This document shows, in pieces, positions 17,976 through 26,743 of a DNA stretch of 64,000 nt. The notes under the pieces are model-generated. The model made no database searches, was not told where the DNA came from, and saw nothing but the letters and a program-made list of their open reading frames with translations. The first letter of the stretch is position 1, and each line of letters opens with the position of its first letter. The DNA is taken from positions 558,001 to 622,000 of the forward strand of contig NZ_FQYO01000002.1 in assembly GCF_900141735.1 (NCBI RefSeq), read 5' to 3'. The position numbers and the translations under genes were made by a program. This DNA comes from Wenxinia saemankumensis (GTDB lineage Bacteria > Pseudomonadota > Alphaproteobacteria > Rhodobacterales > Rhodobacteraceae).

Positions 17976-18635
17976 ATGGGCCTCACCTTCTCCCCCCTGA
18001 ACGGCACACCCGGACAGCGCGCCTGCGCCGATTTCGACGGCGGCCTGCTCGCCGGGACGGAAATCGCCACCGCCATGGGCTGGCGCGCGGTCGAGGCGCT
18101 GAGCGCCGGGGATCGGGTGCTGACCTTCGACAACGGCATGGTCCCGCTCGAGGCGATCTATCGCCAGTCGATGGGGCAGGACGACCGGATGCCGATCTTC
18201 GGCTCCGCCCGGCCGCTCTCAGTGCCTGCGGGCGCGCTCGGCAACGAGCGCAGCTTCGAGGTCATGCCCTGCAGCTACCTGATGATCGAGAGCGACCTCG
18301 CCGAGGAGATGTTCGGCGACCCCTTCGTGATACTGCCGGCCCGCGCGCTCGACGGCGTGTTCGGCATCGGGCCGAGCCGGATGAGCGGGCAGCGCCCCTC
18401 GCTGGTGCGGCTCTGCTTCGAGCGGGACGAGATCGTCTACCTGCGGTCCGGCGGTCTGATCCATTGCGCGCGCGATGCCGACATGATCGACGAGATCTTC
18501 GCCAGCGGCCATGTCGGGCCCACCGCCGCCCTCACCCTTCGCGAGGCGCGCGCCTTCGTCGGGCAGATGCTCGAGGAGGCGCAGCGATCCGGCGCCTCCG
18601 GCACCGCCCCCGCCATGGCCCACGCGGCCGTCTAG
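17976..18635 (+). CDS. Hint-domain protein (short, no Cys1)
   Basis: A 219-residue protein of the Hedgehog/intein (Hint) class common in Rhodobacterales. Block A reads GGLLAGTEIATAMGWRAVEA, followed by LSAGDRVLTFDNG, the classic Hint VExLxxGDxVxTxDxG pattern. The usual block-A Cys1 (CFxxGT) is Leu here (LLAGT), so autocatalytic cleavage or splicing looks unlikely. There is no signal peptide; related proteins are usually exported by type I systems, but no such signal is seen here. ATG at 17976 fits the family; the frame stays open to 17733 upstream without conserved sequence. Followed by a strong hairpin terminator. Confidence 0.75.
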   Translation: MGLTFSPLNGTPGQRACADFDGGLLAGTEIATAMGWRAVEALSAGDRVLTFDNGMVPLEAIYRQSMGQDDRMPIFGSARPLSVPAGALGNERSFEVMPCSYLMIESDLAEEMFGDPFVILPARALDGVFGIGPSRMSGQRPSLVRLCFERDEIVYLRSGGLIHCARDADMIDEIFASGHVGPTAALTLREARAFVGQMLEEAQRSGASGTAPAMAHAAV

Positions 18636-18667
18636 CCGGTCCTTCTCTCTCTTCCCGGTCCAGCCAG

Positions 18668-18699
18668 AAAGGGACGGTCCCGCTCGGGGCCGTCCCTTT
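18668..18699. terminator. Strong bidirectional hairpin terminator
   Basis: Ten-base perfect arms AAAGGGACGG and CCGTCCCTTT around a 12-nt loop. It gives T-rich 3' ends on both strands (CCCTTT reading plus, the same reading minus). It lies between the Hint gene (ends 18635) and the convergent FadB-type gene (ends 18750), so it should end both transcripts. It is the best-looking terminator in the window. Confidence 0.8.
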
Positions 18700-18749
18700 C
18701 CGGTTCGGGGTGTCCCCCGGGGCGCCTTGCCCCGGGGCAGGGGCGGCCC

Positions 18750-20963
18750 TCAGGCCGCCGCGTCGAAGGCGCGGCCGTCTCCGAAGCGGCCGTAGAAGGT
18801 TGCGCCCTCCTCGGCCATGCGGCGCAGCAGGTCCGGGCAGGCGAAGCGGGGGCCGAACCGGTCCGCAAGCGTGTCGCATGTCTCGGCCGCGTAGGGCGCG
18901 CCGAGGATGTCGAGCCAGGCGAACGGGCCGCCCGACCACGGCGCGAAGCCCCAGCCGAGGATCGCGCCCACATCGCCCTCGCGGATGTCCTCGAGCACGC
19001 CTTCCTCGTAGGCGCGGACCGCCTCGAGCACCTGCACGAAGAGCAGGCGGTTCTGCACCTCGACGAGATCCGGCTGCCGCTCCGCCGCCGGGAAGCGTTC
19101 GGCCAGCCCGTCCCAGAGCAGCTGCCGCTTGCCCTTGTCGTCATAGGCGTAGAAGCCCTTGCCGGCCTTGCGCCCCATGCGCCCCTGATCGGCCATCCAG
19201 AACAGGACCTCGTCCACCTCGTCGTTGGGGTAGTCCGCGCCCATCGCGGCCTTCGTCGCCTTGGCGATCTTCACGCCGAGGTCGATCGAGGTCTCGTCCG
19301 TCAGCTGCAGCGGGCCCAGCGGCATGCCGGCGAGCTTGGCCGCGTTCTCGATCAGGGCGGGCTCCACCCCCTCGCGGACCATCCGGATGCCTTCGTTGAT
19401 GTAGGGGATGATGCAGCGGTTCGCGTAGAAGAAGCGCGCGTCGTTCACGACGATCGGCGTCTTGCGGATCTGCCGCACGAAGTCGAGCGCCTTGGCCACC
19501 GCCCGCGCACCAGTCCTCTCACCCTTGATGATCTCGACCAGCATCATCCTGTCGACGGGGCTGAAGAAGTGGATGCCGATGAACTGCTCGGGCCGCGCGC
19601 TGGCCCTGGCCAGTTCGGTGATCGGCAGGGTGGAGGTGTTGGTGGCGAAGATCGCGTCCTCGCCGACGACCGCTTCCACCTTCTTCGTCATCTCCGCCTT
19701 CACGCCCGGATCCTCGAAGACCGCCTCGACGATCAGGTCGCAGCCCTTCAATCGCTCCAGGTCGGTCGTGGCGTCGATCCGGGCCAGCACCTCGGCCTTC
19801 TGCTCGGCGGTGACGCGCTTGCGCGCGATGCCCTTGTCGAGCAGCCCCTCGGAATGGGCCTTGCCGCGATCGGCCGCTTCCTGCGCCTGGTCGATCAGCA
19901 CGACCTCGATCCCGGCATTCGCCGCGACATGGGCGATGCCCGCCCCCATCATCCCGGCGCCGAGCACGCCGACCTTGCGGACCCTCTGGTCCGGCGCGTC
20001 CGGCCGGTTCGCGCCCTTCTCCAGCGCCTCCTTGTTGATGAAGAGGCTGCGGATCATCGCGGACGAGGACGGATTCAGCAGGACATGGGTGAAATACCGC
20101 GCCTCGATCCGCAGCGCGGTGTCGAAGGGCACCAGCGCCCCCTCGTAGACCGCGCTCAGCAGCGCCTTCGCCGCCGGGTAGGCGCCCTGCGTGTTGCCGT
20201 TCACCATGGCAGAGGCCCCGACGAAGGTCATGAAGCCGGACGGATGGTATGGCGCGCCGCCGGGGAACTTGTAGCCCTTCTGGTCCCAGGGCTTCACGAT
20301 GTCGGCGTCGGTCGCCCCCAGCACCCAGGCCTTGGCGCGGTCCAGAAGCTCGCCGGCCGGGACGACCTCGTCCACCACCCCCGCCGATTTCGCCTTTGCC
20401 GGGTCGTTCAGCTTGCCTTCCAGCAGCAGGGGCGAGGCGCCCATCGCGCCCAGCTTGCGGGCGAGGCGGGTGGTGCCGCCCGCGCCGGGGAAGATGCCGA
20501 TCTTGATCTCGGGCAGGCCGATTTTCGCTTTCGGGTTGTCGGCGGCGAAGATGCGGTGCGTGCAGAGCGGCAGCTCGAGCCCGATGCCGAGCGCGGTGCC
20601 GGGCAGGGCGGCCGCGATCGGCTTGCCGCCCTTCTTCGTCTTGGGGTCCATGCCGGCGAGCTCGATCTTCCGCATGATGCCGTGGATCCGCATGATCCCC
20701 TCGAACAGACCCCGCGCGGGATCGTCCCCCGCCTCGTCCCGCATCCGTGCGATGACGTTGAGGTCCATGCCGCCCGCGAAGGATCCCTCCTTGCCGGAGG
20801 TGAGGACGATCCCCTTCACGCCCTCGTCCGCGAGGGCGCGGTCGATCAGCGTCTCCAGCTCCTCCCAGCCGTTCAGGGTCATCACGTTCATCGACTTGCC
20901 GGGCAGGTCCCAGGTGATCGTCGCGACGCCCTGTGCGTCGGTGTCCATCGTGAATTCGGCCAT
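18750..20963 (-). CDS. fadB: Bifunctional enoyl-CoA hydratase / 3-hydroxyacyl-CoA dehydrogenase (FadB/FadJ type)
   Basis: A 737-residue multifunctional beta-oxidation enzyme. The N-terminal crotonase domain (1 to about 200) has the oxyanion segment SFAGGMDLN and both catalytic Glu positions, in GIGLELPL and GLPEIKIGIFPGAGG. The dehydrogenase domain begins near residue 330 with VGVLGAGMMGAGIAHVAANA (NAD fold) and has IGIHFFSPVDRMMLVEII with the catalytic His. The C-terminal part has the DETSIDLGVKI and GRMGRKAGKGFY repeats. It catalyses hydration and oxidation, the middle steps of the fatty acyl-CoA spiral. It is last in the leftward run from the MerR gene. FadB and FadJ cannot be told apart by eye. 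Confidence 0.93.
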   Translation of the reverse strand: MAEFTMDTDAQGVATITWDLPGKSMNVMTLNGWEELETLIDRALADEGVKGIVLTSGKEGSFAGGMDLNVIARMRDEAGDDPARGLFEGIMRIHGIMRKIELAGMDPKTKKGGKPIAAALPGTALGIGLELPLCTHRIFAADNPKAKIGLPEIKIGIFPGAGGTTRLARKLGAMGASPLLLEGKLNDPAKAKSAGVVDEVVPAGELLDRAKAWVLGATDADIVKPWDQKGYKFPGGAPYHPSGFMTFVGASAMVNGNTQGAYPAAKALLSAVYEGALVPFDTALRIEARYFTHVLLNPSSSAMIRSLFINKEALEKGANRPDAPDQRVRKVGVLGAGMMGAGIAHVAANAGIEVVLIDQAQEAADRGKAHSEGLLDKGIARKRVTAEQKAEVLARIDATTDLERLKGCDLIVEAVFEDPGVKAEMTKKVEAVVGEDAIFATNTSTLPITELARASARPEQFIGIHFFSPVDRMMLVEIIKGERTGARAVAKALDFVRQIRKTPIVVNDARFFYANRCIIPYINEGIRMVREGVEPALIENAAKLAGMPLGPLQLTDETSIDLGVKIAKATKAAMGADYPNDEVDEVLFWMADQGRMGRKAGKGFYAYDDKGKRQLLWDGLAERFPAAERQPDLVEVQNRLLFVQVLEAVRAYEEGVLEDIREGDVGAILGWGFAPWSGGPFAWLDILGAPYAAETCDTLADRFGPRFACPDLLRRMAEEGATFYGRFGDGRAFDAAA

Positions 20964-20996
20964 GTCGGTCCTCTCGTTTCCGTCCGGGCGCGCCGG

Positions 20997-21458
20997 TCAG
21001 GTGTCCTGTGGATAGGGGGTGCCGTCGCGGCGGGCATAGCCGCGCGGCAGGTGCAGCAGGTCGAGCCCCGGATAGACGGTCACGTTGCCGTCCCGGCGGC
21101 TGCCCATGATGAGGTAGGTGGCGGGGCTGCCCGTATGGTTGCGCAGGGTGTGGGCGGGCGGCCCGCCGGCCGGCCAGGTGCAGCAATCGCCGGGGCCGAT
21201 CACCGTCTCGACCCCGTCCTCGATCACCGTGATCTCGCCCTCCAGCATGTAGAGGAACTCGTCCTCCGCGCTCTCCCAGTGCATCTGGCTCGACACGCCG
21301 CCGGGGCGGATCGTCTCGAGCGCGACGCCGAACTGGGTCAGCCCGCCCGCATCGCCGAGCGCCCGCCAGGCGAGGTGGCCGTCCCCCTGGTCGAAGGGGG
21401 CGGGGTAGCTGGACGTGCCTTCCGTCAGCGGCACGCTGTCCCTGCGATGGATCGGCAT
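20997..21458 (-). CDS. Cupin-domain protein
   Basis: 153 residues. One conserved cupin barrel: SSQMHWESAEDEFLYMLEGE (motif 1, one His and Glu residues), then IGPGDCCTWPAGGPPAHTLR with the motif-2 His, and a final strand ATYLIMGSR. The motif-1 pattern HxxxxxExxYxxEG is shifted, so metal binding is likely but not certain. No substrate can be assigned. It sits between the SnoaL-like gene (16 nt) and fadB (33 nt) in the acyl-CoA run. Confidence 0.8.
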   Translation of the reverse strand: MPIHRRDSVPLTEGTSSYPAPFDQGDGHLAWRALGDAGGLTQFGVALETIRPGGVSSQMHWESAEDEFLYMLEGEITVIEDGVETVIGPGDCCTWPAGGPPAHTLRNHTGSPATYLIMGSRRDGNVTVYPGLDLLHLPRGYARRDGTPYPQDT

Positions 21459-21474
21459 CGGTCCCTCCCTCGTC

Positions 21475-21921
21475 TCAGCGTTTCCGGAACGCGTCGTCCG
21501 CCATCAGCCGCTCGACCCAGTCGGCATGGCCGACGGTGTGCGCGTTCGCCACCGCCCGCCAGCGGTCGGGCTGGCGGCGGATGGTGATGGTGGAGCGGTA
21601 GGGCGCGGCGACGACGCGCCGCCCCCCGATCAGCTGGGTCTCGTATACGGCCGAGACGAGGTCGCGTCCCAGCGCGTCGGCGCGGAGGAGATGGTGCCGG
21701 ACCCCCTCGAAGCCGAGCGCATCGAGCCCGGCGAGGAACAGGGTGAAGTGATCGGCCATCCTGTCCGGGTCGTCGAAGACGCGCGTCTCGGCAGCCGAAT
21801 GGATCGCGTAGGGCAGGGCGATCAGGTCGAGATAGCCGGCATGGTCCCGGCGCGCGACGACGTCCACGATCTCGTCCAGGAAGCCCTGGACGTCGAGGAA
21901 GACCGCGTCGCGCACCGACAT
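21475..21921 (-). CDS. SnoaL/NTF2-like protein
   Basis: 148 residues. A helix FLDEIVDVVARRDHAGYLDL followed by beta-rich segments (RDLVSAVYETQLIG, APYRSTITIRRQPDRWRAVA) suggests the cone-shaped NTF2/SnoaL fold used by small polyketide cyclases, isomerases and hydratases. No catalytic His/Asp pair is certain. It lies 5 nt after the thiolase gene and 16 nt before the cupin gene, so it is probably co-transcribed. The specific reaction is unknown. Confidence 0.65.
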   Translation of the reverse strand: MSVRDAVFLDVQGFLDEIVDVVARRDHAGYLDLIALPYAIHSAAETRVFDDPDRMADHFTLFLAGLDALGFEGVRHHLLRADALGRDLVSAVYETQLIGGRRVVAAPYRSTITIRRQPDRWRAVANAHTVGHADWVERLMADDAFRKR

Positions 21922-21926
21922 GGCCC

Positions 21927-23138
21927 TCAGACCCGCTCGATGATTGTGGCCGCGCCCATGCCCGAGGCGACGCAGAGCGTGGCGAGACCGGTGGCCTTGT
22001 TCGCGCGCTCCATCTCGTCGAGCAGCGTGCCGAGGATGATCGCCCCCGTCGCGCCGAGCGGGTGGCCCATCGCGATCGCCCCGCCATTGGGGTTCACCGC
22101 CGCGGGATCGACGCCGAAGCGCTGGAGGAAGCGCAGCACGACGGCCGAGAAGGCCTCGTTCACCTCGAAGAGGTCGATGTCGCCGATCTCCATCCCGCTC
22201 TCGGACAGGATCTTCTCGGTCACGGGGACGGGGCCGGTCAGCATGATGGTCGGGTCGGTCCCGATCTTGGCCGTGGCGCGGATCCGGGCGCGGGGTTTCA
22301 GCCCCATCGCCTCGCCCCATTCCTTCGATCCGACCAGCACCCCGGCCGATCCGTCGACGATGCCGCTGGAATTGCCGGCATGGTGGACGTGCCGGATCCT
22401 CTCCAGATGCGGGTATTTCATCAGCGCGACCTTGTCGAAGCCGGGCATGACCTCGCCCATCTGCTGGAAGGACGGGTTCAGCGCGCCGAGGGCCTGCATG
22501 TCGGTGCCGGGGCGCAGGTACTCGTCCTTCTCCAGGATCGGCAGCCCGTTCACGTCGCGCACCGCGACGACGGAGCGGTCGAACCGCCCGTCCGCCCAGG
22601 CGGCGGCGGCGCGCTTCTGGCTCTCCACCGCGAAGGCGTCGGCGTCGTCGCGGCTGAAGCCGTATTCGGTCGCGATGATGTCCGCCGCGATGCCCTGGGG
22701 CACGAAATAGGTCTCCATCGCCACCGACGGGTCGACCGCGATCGCCGCCCCGTCCGAGCCCATGGGCACGCGGGACATCGCCTCGACCCCGCCGGCGATG
22801 TAGGCGGCGCCCGCGCCGCCCTTCACCTGGTTGGCGGCGAGGTTCACCGCCTCGAGCCCGCTCGCGCAGAAGCGGTTGATGGACAGGCCCGGGATCGACT
22901 GGTCCAGCCCGCTCGCCAGCACGGCCGTCCGCGCCAGGCACCCGCCCTGTTCGGCGACCTGCGTGGCGTTGCCCCAGATCACGTCCTCGACCGCGTGTCC
23001 CTCCAGCCCGTTGCGCTCCCGCAGGGCGTCGAGCACCTGGGCGGAGAGGCGGGCGGAGGTCACCTCGTGGAGCGACCCGTCCGGGCGGCCCTTGCCGCGC
23101 GGGGTGCGGACGGCGTCGAAGATGTAGGCGTCTAGCAT
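21927..23138 (-). CDS. Acetyl-CoA C-acyltransferase (thiolase)
   Basis: A 403-residue thiolase. The acyl-accepting Cys is in SINRFCASGLEAVNLAA (near residue 90). The C-terminal catalytic residues are in EVNEAFSAV, GGAIAMGHPLGATGA (His) and LCVASGMGAATI (second Cys). The start MLDAYIFDAVRTPRGKG fits the FadA/FadI group. It performs the final thiolytic step of beta-oxidation and so pairs with the FadB-type gene three genes downstream. It starts 9 nt after the GST gene. Confidence 0.94.
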   Translation of the reverse strand: MLDAYIFDAVRTPRGKGRPDGSLHEVTSARLSAQVLDALRERNGLEGHAVEDVIWGNATQVAEQGGCLARTAVLASGLDQSIPGLSINRFCASGLEAVNLAANQVKGGAGAAYIAGGVEAMSRVPMGSDGAAIAVDPSVAMETYFVPQGIAADIIATEYGFSRDDADAFAVESQKRAAAAWADGRFDRSVVAVRDVNGLPILEKDEYLRPGTDMQALGALNPSFQQMGEVMPGFDKVALMKYPHLERIRHVHHAGNSSGIVDGSAGVLVGSKEWGEAMGLKPRARIRATAKIGTDPTIMLTGPVPVTEKILSESGMEIGDIDLFEVNEAFSAVVLRFLQRFGVDPAAVNPNGGAIAMGHPLGATGAIILGTLLDEMERANKATGLATLCVASGMGAATIIERV

Positions 23139-23147
23139 GTCGTCTCC

Positions 23148-23771
23148 TCACGCGCCGGGAAAGGCGCGCTGCATCAGGTCGTAGGGGTGTTTCCAGCCGG
23201 GCAGGGCGGCGATCCGGTCCAGCCAGGCGTCGATGTTCGGGTGCGCGGCGCGGTCGAAGCCGAAGGGCTCGGGATAGTAGAGATAGCCGCAGCAGGCGAA
23301 GTCGGCGATCGTGGGGGCGTCGCCCACCATCCAGTCGCGCCCCGCGAGATGCCGCTCCAGCACGCCGAGCGCGGCCTGCACGCGGCCCGTCAGCCAGTCG
23401 ATCGCGCCCTCGGGGCGTTTCTCCTCGGGCAGGAAGTTCATCAGGAACCGCAGGCCCCCCTGCTGGCCGGTGCCCTTCTGCGCGTCCCAGAACATCCAGC
23501 GCAGGATCTCGTTTCGGTCCCCGTCCAGGAAGCGTCCTGTCCGCTCCGCCACGTGCAGCTGGATGACGCAGGACTGACTCAGAACCAGCCCGTCCTCCTC
23601 CAGCACCGGCGCCTCGCCCATCTCGTTCAGCGCGCGGAAATCGTCCGTGCGGGCGGCGCCGCCGAAGAAGTCGAGATGCACCGGCGCCCAGTCGTAGCCG
23701 GCCAGCTCCATCGTCAGCGCCGCCTTGTACGCGTTGCCGCTCTCGCCGAAGCAGGTCAGTCGCGCGGTCAT
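23148..23771 (-). CDS. Glutathione S-transferase family protein
   Basis: 207 residues with a thioredoxin-like N-terminal half (FGESGNAYKAALTMELAGYD, the GSH-binding cis-Pro in GEAPVLEEDG, and SQSCVIQLHVAE) and an all-helical C-terminal half with the N-capping GDAPTIADFACCGYL. The catalytic Ser/Tyr region is GESGN. Role within a fatty-acid run is unclear; detoxification of electrophilic acyl intermediates is a guess. It lies upstream of the thiolase gene in the same direction. Confidence 0.85.
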   Translation of the reverse strand: MTARLTCFGESGNAYKAALTMELAGYDWAPVHLDFFGGAARTDDFRALNEMGEAPVLEEDGLVLSQSCVIQLHVAERTGRFLDGDRNEILRWMFWDAQKGTGQQGGLRFLMNFLPEEKRPEGAIDWLTGRVQAALGVLERHLAGRDWMVGDAPTIADFACCGYLYYPEPFGFDRAAHPNIDAWLDRIAALPGWKHPYDLMQRAFPGA

Positions 23772-23856
23772 CTCTTCCTCCCTCCGGCAAGGGCCGTGGC
23801 CCTGCTCTTATCTTGCCCCAAATACTCACGGCCGCACGGTCCGGCCGGGCGCCCGC

Positions 23857-24069
23857 TCACCGCTTGCGCGCCTCCAGCTCCGAATTGAACAGCCGCAGCC
23901 GGTGGCCGAACGTCTCCTCGTCCATCACGCTGTCGAAATTCTCGAACAGGAAGGACAGCGCCTCGCCCTCGTCGAGGCCCGCCTCGGCGGCGAAGCGCTT
24001 CAGCCGCCGCCAGGCATCCTCGGTCAGGGCGAGGTTCACGCGACGGGTCAGGCGCAGGCGTTTCGGCAT
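23857..24069 (-). CDS. Small ribbon-helix-helix-like protein
   Basis: 70 residues. It begins MPKRLRLTRRVNLALTEDAW, a basic strand with alternating residues, then RRLKRFAAEAGLDEGEALSF, a helix-turn-helix. This is the shape of MetJ/CopG ribbon-helix-helix DNA-binding proteins, with a charged C-terminal helix added. There is no toxin partner beside it: the neighbours are acyl-CoA dehydrogenase (84 nt upstream) and GST (85 nt downstream). It might be a local regulator of the run; this is inference. ATG start with AAGGAGACCCCC upstream. Confidence 0.7.
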   Translation of the reverse strand: MPKRLRLTRRVNLALTEDAWRRLKRFAAEAGLDEGEALSFLFENFDSVMDEETFGHRLRLFNSELEARKR

Positions 24070-24153
24070 GGGGGTCTCCTTCTCGGCGGGGGTGGGTGCG
24101 ACCCATCCTACAGGACATCGCGTCCGCAGGATGGCCGCTCCGACCGCCCGGGA

Positions 24154-25932
24154 TCAGAAATTCGCCGCCTCGAGCGCCATCACCGGCTCGGACCCCGATT
24201 CGATGCGCTTGAGCAGCGCGCCGGTCAGCGGCAGCTGCCGCCGGCCGTAGAACCGGGCCGTCGCGATCTTGGTCCGCAGGAAATCGGCATCGCCTTCCCC
24301 CGCCTCCAGCATCGCCTTCGCCTTCACAGCCATGCGGCCCCACATCAGGCCCAGGCAGACATGGCCGAACATGTGCAGGAAGTCGGTCGACCCTGCGAGC
24401 GCGGCGTTCGGATCCTTCGGTCCCTGCTGCATGAAGAACATCGCCGCCGCCTGCAGATCCTTCGACGCCGCCTTGAGCGGATCGAGGATGGCGGGAGACA
24501 GCTCGTCGTCCTGGCCGGCCTCCTTGAGGAAGCCCTTCACGTGATCGAAGAAGGCCATCGCGTGTCTGCCGCCGCCCGAGGCGAGCTTGCGGCCCACGAG
24601 GTCGAGCGCCTGCACGCCATTCGTGCCCTCGTAGATCATCGCGATGCGGGCGTCGCGGACGTATTGCGACATGCCCCATTCCTCGATGTAGCCGTGCCCG
24701 CCATAGATCTGCTGGGCCTGCGTCGCGTATTCGTAGCCCTTGTCGGTGAGAAAGCCCTTGATGACCGGCGTCAACAGCGAGACCAGCCCCTCGGTCGCCT
24801 CGTCCCCGGTCCGCTCGGCCCGGTCGAGCAGCATCGAGGCCCACATCGCAAAGGCGCGGCCGCCCTCGACGAAGCTCTTCTGCTCCATCAGCGACCGGCG
24901 CACGTCGGGATGGACGATGATCGGGTCGGCCGGCGCGTCCGGTTGCTTCGCCCCGGTGATGTCGCGGCCCTGCAGGCGGTCCTGCGCGTAGGCCAGGGCG
25001 TTCTGGTAGGCGATGGCGGCCTGCGACAGGCCCTGCAGGCCGACCCCGGCGCGGGCGTCGTTCATCATCGTGAACATCGCGCGCATGCCCTTGTGCTCGG
25101 CCCCCAGCAGGTAGCCCGTGGCCCCCTCGTAGGTCATCACGCAGGTCGAATTGCCGTGGATGCCCATCTTCTCTTCCAGACCGGTGCAGCGCACGCCGTT
25201 CCGGTCCCCGAGCGATCCGTCCTCGTTCACGAGGAATTTCGGCACGATGAAGAGCGAGATGCCCTTCACGCCGTCCGGCCCGCCCGGGATCTTCGCCAGC
25301 ACGAGGTGGACGATGTTGTCCGCCATCTCGTGCTCGCCCGAGGAGATGAAGATCTTCTCGCCGCTGATCCGGTAGGTCCCGTCCTCCTGCGGCTCGGCCT
25401 TCGTGCGCATCAGCCCCAGATCGGTGCCGCAATGCGCCTCGGTCAGGTTCATCGTGCCGGTCCATTGGCAGGAGACCAGCTTCGGCAGGAAGGTGTCCTT
25501 CTGCGCGTCGGTGCCGTGCTTGTGGATTGCCAGATAGGCGCCGTGGGTCAGGCCCTGATACATGTTCAGCGCCATGTTGGCCGAGACGAAGGCCTCGTTC
25601 GAGGCGGTGCGCATGATCGCCGGCAGGCCCTGGCCGCCATAGGCCTCGTCGCAGTCGAGCGCGGTCCAGCCGCCCTCGCGCAGGGCGTCGAACGCCTCCC
25701 GGAAGCCGTCGGGCACGCGCACGACGCCGTTCTCCAGGCGGCAGCCCTGCTGGTCGCCGGTGCGGTTGGTCGGCAGGATGACGTTCGCGGCGAGCTTGCC
25801 CGCCTCCTCGACGATGGCGGCGGTGAAGTCGCGGTCCAGATCGGAATAGCCCGGGATGTCCTGCGCCGCGATGTCGAGGATGTCGTGGAGCAGGAACTGG
25901 ATGTCCTGGGTGGGGGCGGTGTAGGTCGGCAT
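24154..25932 (-). CDS. Acyl-CoA dehydrogenase (DmdC/FadE-like, long form)
   Basis: A 592-residue acyl-CoA dehydrogenase of the long class that carries an extra C-terminal helical domain, as in DmdC (methylmercaptopropionyl-CoA dehydrogenase) and some long-chain enzymes. FAD/substrate segments are [20 protein letters not shown] and [11 protein letters not shown]; the catalytic Glu is in [20 protein letters not shown]. The short N-terminal lid [15 protein letters not shown] is typical. It introduces the 2,3-double bond with FAD, passing electrons to ETF. The substrate cannot be fixed between fatty acyl-CoA and methylmercaptopropionyl-CoA. It follows the MerR gene by 76 nt and is the first enzyme gene of the run. 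Confidence 0.92.
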   Translation of the reverse strand: MPTYTAPTQDIQFLLHDILDIAAQDIPGYSDLDRDFTAAIVEEAGKLAANVILPTNRTGDQQGCRLENGVVRVPDGFREAFDALREGGWTALDCDEAYGGQGLPAIMRTASNEAFVSANMALNMYQGLTHGAYLAIHKHGTDAQKDTFLPKLVSCQWTGTMNLTEAHCGTDLGLMRTKAEPQEDGTYRISGEKIFISSGEHEMADNIVHLVLAKIPGGPDGVKGISLFIVPKFLVNEDGSLGDRNGVRCTGLEEKMGIHGNSTCVMTYEGATGYLLGAEHKGMRAMFTMMNDARAGVGLQGLSQAAIAYQNALAYAQDRLQGRDITGAKQPDAPADPIIVHPDVRRSLMEQKSFVEGGRAFAMWASMLLDRAERTGDEATEGLVSLLTPVIKGFLTDKGYEYATQAQQIYGGHGYIEEWGMSQYVRDARIAMIYEGTNGVQALDLVGRKLASGGGRHAMAFFDHVKGFLKEAGQDDELSPAILDPLKAASKDLQAAAMFFMQQGPKDPNAALAGSTDFLHMFGHVCLGLMWGRMAVKAKAMLEAGEGDADFLRTKIATARFYGRRQLPLTGALLKRIESGSEPVMALEAANF

Positions 25933-26008
25933 GCGGTCCTCTTCTCGCTTGCGCGGCGGCAGGGCCCGCCCCGCCGCCAGTCCTCCTGCGGCCGCCCCCG
26001 GCCCCCCG

Positions 26009-26425
26009 TCAGGCGGCGTTGGAGCGGCGTTTCTCGAGCTCCCTGGCGCCCCATTCCATCTGGGTCTCCAGCTCCGCGATCGCGCGGTCGAGCTCCTCGC
26101 GCTGGCCCTTCATCTCGTCGAGATGCTGCTGGGCCAGCTCGTATGTCCTGGCGAGCTGCACGGTCTTGCCCTCGCCCATGTCGTAGAGGTCCAGCAGCTG
26201 CCGGATCTCCTCGAGGCTGAAGCCGAAGCGCTTGCCGCGCAGGATCAGCTTCAGCCGCGCCCGGTCGCGCCGGGTGAAGTGGCGGCGCGTCCCCTCCCGG
26301 ATCGGGAAGATCAGCTCCTTCGATTCGTAGAACCGGAGGGTGCGCGGCGTGACCTCGAAGAGGTCGCACATCTCCCGGATCGTCATCGTCTCTTCGGTCG
26401 TCGTCTTGTCGGTCTCAGTCGTCAT
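26009..26425 (-). CDS. MerR-family regulator, LiuR-like
   Basis: 138 residues. The N-terminal winged helix is [20 protein letters not shown], then [20 protein letters not shown], and a C-terminal coiled coil has many Glu/Arg residues ([20 protein letters not shown]). No metal-sensing Cys cluster is present, which argues against a mercury or copper sensor and for the LiuR-type branch that controls branched-chain amino acid and fatty-acid degradation. A start at 26425 (MTTETDK) has GAGGGCG upstream; ATGs at 26452 and 26386 are alternatives. It heads the acyl-CoA operon and has a palindromic operator 70 nt upstream, so autoregulation is likely. Confidence 0.85.
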   Translation of the reverse strand: MTTETDKTTTEETMTIREMCDLFEVTPRTLRFYESKELIFPIREGTRRHFTRRDRARLKLILRGKRFGFSLEEIRQLLDLYDMGEGKTVQLARTYELAQQHLDEMKGQREELDRAIAELETQMEWGARELEKRRSNAA

Positions 26426-26494
26426 CGGGGTCGCCCTCGGTTGGCGTCGCATCGCCCGCGAGGTGAGCCCACGCGAGCCACCCTACAAGACGAA

Positions 26495-26510
26495 TTGACG
26501 TGAACGTAAA
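26495..26510. promoter_or_regulatory. Palindromic operator upstream of the MerR/acyl-CoA operon
   Basis: TTGACGT-GA-ACGTAAA: 7-bp half-sites with one mismatch, in the 318-bp gap between the two MerR genes (26426-26743). It has the form expected for LiuR-type MerR operators (TTTACGT/ACGTAAA half-sites), so I infer that the downstream MerR protein binds here. The rest of the gap is AT-richer than its surroundings, has no gene and holds a second palindrome at 26580-26595. Confidence 0.6.
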
Positions 26511-26579
26511 TGAAACGCGGCGTCAGAAATCCTGCTGACGAGAGGTCAGCGCCCTCTGCCTGCCGCGTCGCGGAATAAT

Positions 26580-26595
26580 TTGAACGGACGGTCAA
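26580..26595. promoter_or_regulatory. Second palindrome in the same promoter region
   Basis: TTGAACG-GA-CGGTCAA: half-sites pair at 6 of 7 positions, flanked by AATAAT and TAATC. It differs from the 26495 site and resembles TetR-type operators with GACCG/CGGTC cores. No TetR gene is in the window. A second regulator acting on the acyl-CoA operon is an inference. Confidence 0.45.
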
Positions 26596-26743
26596 TAATC
26601 CCGTCCTTCCCTGACGACAAGGTAGGCAAGGCGGTCAGTTTTGCGAGGACACTTTGCGCGATCGCATCGCCGCGCGCGAAATCCCGCTTCCCCCGCGTCC
26701 TACACGGCGGAGTTGTGCCGGATCGGTGCGCGGGAACGCCGCG

